Assembly: GCA_023667045.1 (NCBI GenBank) | Contig: JAMPAU010000013.1 | Location: forward strand, 1-37,641 | Reading direction: 5' to 3' | Length of the DNA stretch: 37,641 nt | From: Ruminococcus flavefaciens | Lineage (GTDB): Bacteria; Bacillota; Clostridia; Oscillospirales; Ruminococcaceae | Part shown: positions 34,134 to 37,641 of the stretch, piece by piece | Layout: each line of letters opens with the position of its first letter | Position numbering within the stretch: position 1 is the stretch's first letter | Notes under the pieces: generated by a model | What the model saw: only the letters and a program-made list of their open reading frames with translations | What the model was told of the DNA's origin: nothing | Databases searched by the model: none | Translations under genes and position numbers: made by a program

Positions 34134-35207
34134 TTAAAGTTCTATCTGAACTCGTTTCATATACTCTCTCTTTTGGTCGAAAGAGCTGTGAACATACCGA
34201 TTTAGCGTGATTTCTACGGAGCTGTGCCCCAAAAGCTCGCTCAATGCCTTGACATCGAAGCCCAACTTGATGCAATTTGTAGCGAAAATATGACGCAGAG
34301 CATGAAAATGAACTGACGGCAATTTTGCGTTTTTTAAGATTGTGCGAAAACGATACTGCATTGCTCTCGGCTCTATCGGCTTTTCAGTGCCTGTCAGAAT
34401 ATATTCGTCGGGTTTACCCTTGAACTTATGCAAAAAGCCCATCATACACTCCGGAATTGGAATCTGTCTGCGGGATGATTCGCTTTTCGGGTCGGTAATG
34501 ATGAGCTTTGTTTTACTGATTCCAGTTGGCCACTGAATGCGCTGCATGGTTTTGGTGACGGTCAAAATCCGTTTTTCGAGGTCAATATCTTTCCACTGCA
34601 AAGGACAAATTTCCCCTATACGGAGTCCTGTGGTCAGAGCGATTGCTGCCCCAAGAGTGCTGCGATTCTGGTGAGTTCCAATATACTGCTGCAAGGTTTT
34701 CTGTTCCGATTCGTCAAGAAGCTGAATCTCGGGGGACTTCTTTTTCGGTACCACAATTCCGTCCATTGGATTGAAAATCTTGTAAGTTCTGACAGCATAC
34801 TTGAAAATAGTCTTCATCAGAATTATAATATCGGCTATATATCGTGGCGAAAAGCCGTTACTCTGCTTTTCGGCAATGAAGTCGTAGATATGATTGGCAG
34901 TCACGCTGCTAACCACGCTATCGCCGAAAGCTGGTAGTATATGCTTATCAGCTTTCATTGCATAGTTGGCCGCCGTGGATTCCTTCACTCGGTGCAGGAT
35001 ACTGCGATGCCATTCATTAAACAGATCTGATACGGTCAATGCACAGTATCCCTGCGGTTTATTATGCTGGCAGATAGCTTGAACACGCTCGATGCACTGC
35101 TCTTTCGTGCGGGCAAGGACATAGAGAAACGCTCTTTTTCCGTTACTTTTCTTACCATTGGGTATGCGTGATTCGTATCGCCCATCTTTTCGCAAGTAAA
35201 GATTCAT
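34134..35207 (-). CDS. Tyrosine-type site-specific recombinase
   Basis: 357 residues. It has an N-terminal AP2-like DNA-binding segment (about 1-50), a core-binding SAM-like domain (about 57-145), and a catalytic domain with Arg 196 (TGLRIGE), His 302 and Arg 305 (HALRH), His 328 (LLGHSS) and the nucleophile Tyr 338 (NRYVH). All catalytic residues are present. The start follows AAGGAGGAG and a consensus promoter at 35321-35349. The protein is of the phage/Tn916 integrase type, but the flanking sites are inverted, so DNA inversion is the expected reaction here. No terminator follows, so its message may run into the T7SS genes. Confidence 0.94.
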   Translation of the reverse strand: MNLYLRKDGRYESRIPNGKKSNGKRAFLYVLARTKEQCIERVQAICQHNKPQGYCALTVSDLFNEWHRSILHRVKESTAANYAMKADKHILPAFGDSVVSSVTANHIYDFIAEKQSNGFSPRYIADIIILMKTIFKYAVRTYKIFNPMDGIVVPKKKSPEIQLLDESEQKTLQQYIGTHQNRSTLGAAIALTTGLRIGEICPLQWKDIDLEKRILTVTKTMQRIQWPTGISKTKLIITDPKSESSRRQIPIPECMMGFLHKFKGKPDEYILTGTEKPIEPRAMQYRFRTILKNAKLPSVHFHALRHIFATNCIKLGFDVKALSELLGHSSVEITLNRYVHSSFDQKREYMKRVQIEL

Positions 35208-35290
35208 AGTAAACTCCTCCTTGATTTTTCCTTATTGTATAATAGCGACAAATTTCAAACCAAAGTATAGAAATTTTTTCACCAAGCCCC

Positions 35291-35319
35291 TTGACATTTC
35301 CTGAAAAACATGATATACT
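35291..35319 (+). promoter_or_regulatory. Outward promoter inside the invertible segment
   Basis: A perfect -35 TTGACA (35291-35296), a 17-bp spacer and a -10 TATACT (35314-35319), with transcription expected to start near 35326 going right. There is no gene to the right before the terminator at 35417-35454, so in this orientation it makes only a short RNA. If the segment inverts, it would lie around 34154-34182 reading left into the T7SS locus. Confidence 0.75.
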
Positions 35320-35320
35320 T

Positions 35321-35349
35321 AATGTAAAGTATTTGTTGAATTTTGTCAA
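35321..35349 (-). promoter_or_regulatory. Promoter of the recombinase gene
   Basis: On the minus strand: perfect -35 TTGACA (35344-35349), 17-bp spacer, -10 TACATT (35321-35326). The start would be near 35315, giving a leader of about 105 nt before the recombinase ATG at 35207. It faces and overlaps the outward promoter, so the two must compete for RNA polymerase. Confidence 0.75.
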
Positions 35350-35377
35350 GATGTGAAATATTATGCGATGGGGGTTG

Positions 35378-35404
35378 GAACCCTTCGCAAAATATCAGCT
35401 TTTG
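35378..35404. repeat. Right copy of 27-bp inverted repeat flanking the recombinase
   Basis: Reads GAACCCTTCGCAAAATAT and on to CAGCTTTTG on the plus strand and matches the complement of 34069-34095 at all 27 positions. A plus-strand terminator begins 13 bp beyond its outer end. Confidence 0.93.
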
Positions 35405-35416
35405 GGAAGGTTATCA

Positions 35417-35454
35417 GCCATACCGTTTATTGTTACGGTGTGGCTTTTGTGTTT
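35417..35454 (+). terminator. Intrinsic terminator just outside the right inverted repeat
   Basis: GCCATACCGT pairs with ACGGTGTGGC (10 bp, one wobble pair) across an 8-nt loop, followed by TTTTGTGTTT on the plus strand. There is no plus-strand gene to its left in the present arrangement. It would end RNA from the outward promoter now, or from the recombinase gene after inversion. Confidence 0.8.
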
Positions 35455-35535
35455 AATAAGCTAAATTTCATTCTATACTCTGGGTATCAGTATCATATAT
35501 TACTCGAAATTTGGCTGAAAATCAATATATAAAAC

Positions 35536-35574
35536 CACCAGATATAGCTGCAATAAGCATCGATATATCTGGTG
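35536..35574. repeat. Inverted repeat of unknown role
   Basis: CACCAGATATA and TATATCTGGTG form an 11-bp stem with a 17-nt loop. No clear U-run follows on either strand. It lies in the non-coding stretch 35455-35833 between the recombinase cassette and the ASCH gene. Confidence 0.5.
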
Positions 35575-35608
35575 ATTTTACGGAGAGTTATAAACAGTTT
35601 GGAAGCTT

Positions 35609-35783
35609 AACGGAAATTATCCGTCAGCGAAGTTCAGAAGCAAAAACCAGTAATAACGGAAAGTGTCCGTCAGGAATGTGATTGACTCTGCTTGAGATAT
35701 CTTTAACGGAAAACATCCGTCAGGTTCAATAGAATTTTTCTTTGTCAGTAGATGGCAGTATGAAAACGGAAAATATCCGTCAA
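35609..35783. repeat. Four copies of a 19-bp palindromic repeat, AACGGAAAnnnTCCGTCAG
   Basis: Copies begin at 35609, 35655, 35705 and 35765. Only the central three bases vary (TTA, GTG, ACA, ATA), plus the last base of the fourth copy. Each contains ACGGA and TCCGT as inverted arms. Intervals between starts are 46, 50 and 60 bp, and the sequences between copies are unrelated. This looks like a cluster of protein-binding sites (iteron-like or recombinase accessory sites). No gene is seen in the stretch. Confidence 0.88.
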
Positions 35784-35821
35784 AAAGAAAAGCGGCTATG
35801 GACTCTCGTGATCCATAGCCG
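35781..35821 (-). terminator. Intrinsic terminator of the ASCH-DUF1810 transcription unit
   Basis: CGGCTATGGA pairs perfectly with TCCATAGCCG (10 bp, 9-nt loop) and on the minus strand is followed by CTTTTCTTTTTG. It lies about 130 nt after the stop of the ASCH-DUF1810 gene. Confidence 0.82.
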
Positions 35822-35833
35822 TCGGACTATTTT

Positions 35834-35947
35834 TCATTCGGTAGTGACAACCGCATCTAATAGCATCTGTAAATCTCCCATAACAATCTTATATATGGAA
35901 ATGCCCTTGTAAACCACTTCTGTAAAGTCAACTCGCCATATAGCCAA
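35834..35947 (-). pseudogene. Possible small gene or gene remnant after ASCH-DUF1810
   Basis: An open frame of 37 codons from a possible TTG (35947) to TGA, in a coding-like composition (LAIWRVDFTEVVYKGISIYK and on to LLDAVVTTE). The frame is open a little further up but has no ATG and no ribosome-binding site. It ends just before the terminator. It may be the C-terminal remnant of a lost gene; no family is recognised. Confidence 0.3.
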
Positions 35948-35951
35948 TGTG

Positions 35952-36716
35952 TCACAGTCCGAGTATCTCTAAAGTTTTCTCATCCTCATTTCCTCGATAG
36001 AACTTATCAAGAACCTTTTGAAACAATTCCTGCTCCGGTGCAGTGTGTTTGAACAGTGTCATACAGGAACGAACCTTAAATGCGTCCGTATACCCGAATA
36101 CTGCCATCGGATCATCAGTTTCAATATCCAGCAGTACCCTTGTGATTTCCAAGAGTCTTGCACTGAGAATAGGGTGAGCATAATAATCCTTGGCTTCAGA
36201 CAGATCTTTAATAGAAAAATATGCAGTTGTATCGTTATGTCCTAACCCCTGAATCTGCGGAAACACATACCAAATCCAGTGTGTCAGCTTCTCACGCTGC
36301 TTCATCTCCTGCAAAGCGGTCTGATATGTTTCACCGAAGCTGTAGCCGTTATCCTGTGCATCAATAAATTTCTGGAGGTCGGTCAGTCGCAATCCAATGC
36401 CAAGAACACCGTACTGCTCCTGCTTCTCACGAGGATAGTACTCATCCATGTGGTCGAGATTTAGAATTTCATTTTCTGTATAACCCATTTTCTCTTTCGG
36501 GAGATTAGCATAGAGTTCCCGAAACGAATTAAAATGATGCAGCTCAATAACTCTCGTTGTTATTTTCTGTATTGTGTCATCAATCAACGCAAATTCGATA
36601 AAATCTCCGACCTGTACAAGCTGTCTTTTCTCATCGTTCAGCCGGAGCTCGATTGTCTTAGAGCCTGATTTCATTTTCTCAAACGGCTCGGATTTTAATT
36701 TCATTTTGTGCAGCAT
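35952..36716 (-). CDS. ASCH domain fused to DUF1810 domain
   Basis: 254 residues. Residues 1-112 form an ASCH domain (MKLKSEPFEKMKSGSKTIEL, then VGDFIEF), a PUA-like beta-barrel fold linked to RNA or nucleotide binding. Residues 113-254 match DUF1810: DLQKFIDAQ, then LTHWIWYVFPQIQGLG, then ARLLEITRVLL, and MAVFGYTDAFKVRSCMTLF. Each domain is usually a separate protein of about 110 and 140 residues, so this is a fusion. It is cytosolic. The AGGAG site lies 11 nt before the ATG. It is the last sound gene of a small operon ending at the terminator at 35781. Function unknown. Confidence 0.88.
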   Translation of the reverse strand: MLHKMKLKSEPFEKMKSGSKTIELRLNDEKRQLVQVGDFIEFALIDDTIQKITTRVIELHHFNSFRELYANLPKEKMGYTENEILNLDHMDEYYPREKQEQYGVLGIGLRLTDLQKFIDAQDNGYSFGETYQTALQEMKQREKLTHWIWYVFPQIQGLGHNDTTAYFSIKDLSEAKDYYAHPILSARLLEITRVLLDIETDDPMAVFGYTDAFKVRSCMTLFKHTAPEQELFQKVLDKFYRGNEDEKTLEILGL

Positions 36717-36777
36717 AACATCACTCTCCTAAAAGCTGCCGCCTTACCCAAGCTGTCTCCAACACATCGTAAATATA

Positions 36778-37188
36778 TTAATTCGGCGTACCTTCCTCAA
36801 AATATTTGCTATTGTCACCGCCGAGCATTTCTACCGCAAATGCTCCGACAGCTCTGGAACGTGACTGCCCGGCATAGCAGTGAACAAGCAGAGTATCAAC
36901 AGACTTATGTGCAAGAATAAATGCAATAATCTGATCTGCCATTTCATCTGAAAACAGAACCGCACCGTCAACCTCACGGACAATATCATCAAAATACAGA
37001 GTCAGTACGCCTTTACAGAACTGATTTTACGTGAACTGCATACCAAAGCCTTGCGTATGACTGTCCTGTATAGAAATAACTGCATAAGTATCGTTCCGTT
37101 CAGCACATTCTTCCATTCCAAATGGATAATAGTGCTGCATAACATATTCAAATGCATCGTGTACGGATTTTACGAGAACTCTTTTCAT
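36778..37188 (-). pseudogene. Tyrosine/dual-specificity phosphatase gene interrupted by an in-frame stop
   Basis: From the ATG at 37188 (GGGAGTG site) the frame encodes MKRVLVKSVHDAFEYV and on to GFGMQFT, then stops at TAA (37027-37029). The same frame then continues without shift as NQFCKGVLTLYFDD to the signature VHCYAGQSRSRAVGAF, a C-x5-R phosphatase active site, ending at 36778. Read through the stop, the product would have 136 codons, right for a small phosphatase of this kind. The stop removes the active site. One base change from AAA, GAA or CAA to TAA explains it. Confidence 0.82.
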
Positions 37189-37193
37189 TATGA

Positions 37194-37412
37194 TTACACT
37201 CCCAAGTGGCATTCTATGATCTGCATAATCGCTTCAGCTCGTTTCTCACCAATCCCTTTTATAGACTTGATGTCCTGCTCCAGTTTCTGCAAGTCAATGA
37301 CAGGACTGTCCTTCGTGAGATTTTCGGCATAACGTATAAGAAAGGCTTGCATTTCCTCACGGGACATTTTCTTTATGGAGCGATAGGTTTCACGGCCGAT
37401 TACTTTATCCAT
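37194..37412 (-). CDS. Small protein with helix-hairpin-helix motif
   Basis: 72 residues from the ATG at 37412 (MDKVIGRETYRSIKKM); GTG or TTG codons 12 and 6 nt further up are possible because GGGAG lies closer to them. The C-terminal half has a helix-hairpin-helix signature, DIKSIKGIGEKRAEAI, of the sort that contacts DNA backbone. It ends 5 nt before the phosphatase pseudogene start. Function not known beyond likely nucleic-acid binding. Confidence 0.72.
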   Translation of the reverse strand: MDKVIGRETYRSIKKMSREEMQAFLIRYAENLTKDSPVIDLQKLEQDIKSIKGIGEKRAEAIMQIIECHLGV

Positions 37413-37430
37413 TATCAAGTTCACTCTCCC

Positions 37431-37641
37431 TTAAAACAAGAACAACTCCGGCATATTATAAAAAACAATATCAGCTTCGCTTTTTACACTGATTTTTGGA
37501 CAGTTCAAAACGGCGATTCTTATTTTCAACTCACCGTCTTTTTTAGCGAGATACAGTTTTCTGTTATCATACAAATATGCTGCCGTTTCAAAGGAAAAGC
37601 CATTCTTCTGAAGCTGTATTCTGTATCTATTGCGAGTTCCA
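37431..37641 (-). CDS. Partial CDS of unknown function (5' end outside window)
   Basis: An open frame enters from the right edge (GTRNRYRIQLQKNGFSFETA) and ends at TAA at 37431-37433, giving 69 visible residues ending NMPELFLF. Codon use is like that of neighbouring genes and the stop is 18 nt from the next start, supporting one operon. Beta-strand-like pattern; no family recognised. Confidence 0.6.
   Translation of the reverse strand, partial: GTRNRYRIQLQKNGFSFETAAYLYDNRKLYLAKKDGELKIRIAVLNCPKISVKSEADIVFYNMPELFLF

Larger units (their letters stand above)
34069..35404. mobile_element. Putative invertible DNA segment carrying its own recombinase
   Basis: The segment is bounded by a perfect 27-bp inverted repeat and contains one tyrosine recombinase gene plus two promoters, but no excisionase, relaxase or cargo. 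With sites in opposite orientation, recombination gives inversion and not excision. The left end is about 120 bp from the start of the T7SS locus. Inversion would put the outward promoter (35291-35319) at the T7SS side, reading into it. In the present orientation that promoter faces the terminator at 35417-35454. Assignment as a phase switch is inference from layout. Confidence 0.68.

Noticed and set aside
34069-35404. Integrative mobile element with attL/attR
   Set aside because: The flanking repeats are inverted, not direct, and no excisionase, replication or transfer gene lies inside; inversion fits better. A larger element extending past the window cannot be excluded.
35609-35783. CRISPR array
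   Set aside because: The repeat is only 19 bp with a variable centre, the intervals between copies (27-41 bp) are uneven, only four copies exist and there are no cas genes.

Overview
The window is AT-rich and densely packed, with nearly all genes on the minus strand. The content suggests a low-GC Gram-positive Clostridia member, probably a gut Oscillospiraceae/Ruminococcus-like bacterium. That is inferred from Shine-Dalgarno sites, an Agr system, lipoboxes and a Firmicute-style type VII secretion system (T7SS); no marker gene fixes the species.

Layout from left to right. (1) 1-3720: an ABC exporter (ATPase cut by the window edge plus two permeases), a lipoprotein, and a small secreted protein, separated by a perfect 41-nt palindrome. 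(2) 3833-6738: an Agr quorum-sensing module made of agrA and agrC (overlapping by 4 nt), then agrD and agrB. AgrD is too short for ordinary ORF calling and has Ser where the ring Cys should be. A promoter with a direct-repeat operator precedes agrD. (3) 6739-7240: a non-coding boundary with terminators and a cluster of CAAAGAAACG words. (4) 7241-33951: a roughly 27-kb, 20-gene co-directional T7SS locus. In transcription order it holds a helical partner protein, three effector-like proteins sharing a new N-terminal region (metalloprotease, C39-like cysteine protease, Gly/Ala-rich), a lipoprotein (candidate immunity), a TPR protein, three WXG-type small proteins, a V/P-repeat protein, a VWA-TM-FHA-like protein, an EssC-like ATPase split in two, a fourth WXG protein, a disordered protein with SNPTPTRR repeats, a PP2C phosphatase, a membrane Ser/Thr kinase, two small membrane proteins, and a 1998-residue Ig-like surface protein. 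(5) 34069-35404: a tyrosine recombinase gene enclosed by a perfect 27-bp inverted repeat and containing two facing promoters, with a terminator just outside. (6) 35405-35951: non-coding, with four short palindromic repeats. (7) 35952-37641: an ASCH-DUF1810 fusion, a tyrosine-phosphatase gene broken by an in-frame stop, a helix-hairpin-helix protein and a partial CDS.

How it may work together (inference). The recombinase cassette looks like a DNA inversion switch next to the T7SS operon. As sequenced, its outward promoter fires into the terminator at 35417-35454. After inversion the same promoter would read into the T7SS genes, so secretion may be phase-variable. Within the locus, kinase, phosphatase, a multi-copy S/T-P-T-R-R substrate-like scaffold and an FHA-like protein form an apparent phospho-switch around the secretion ATPase. 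The Agr module probably controls the adjacent small secreted protein and ABC exporter by peptide sensing.
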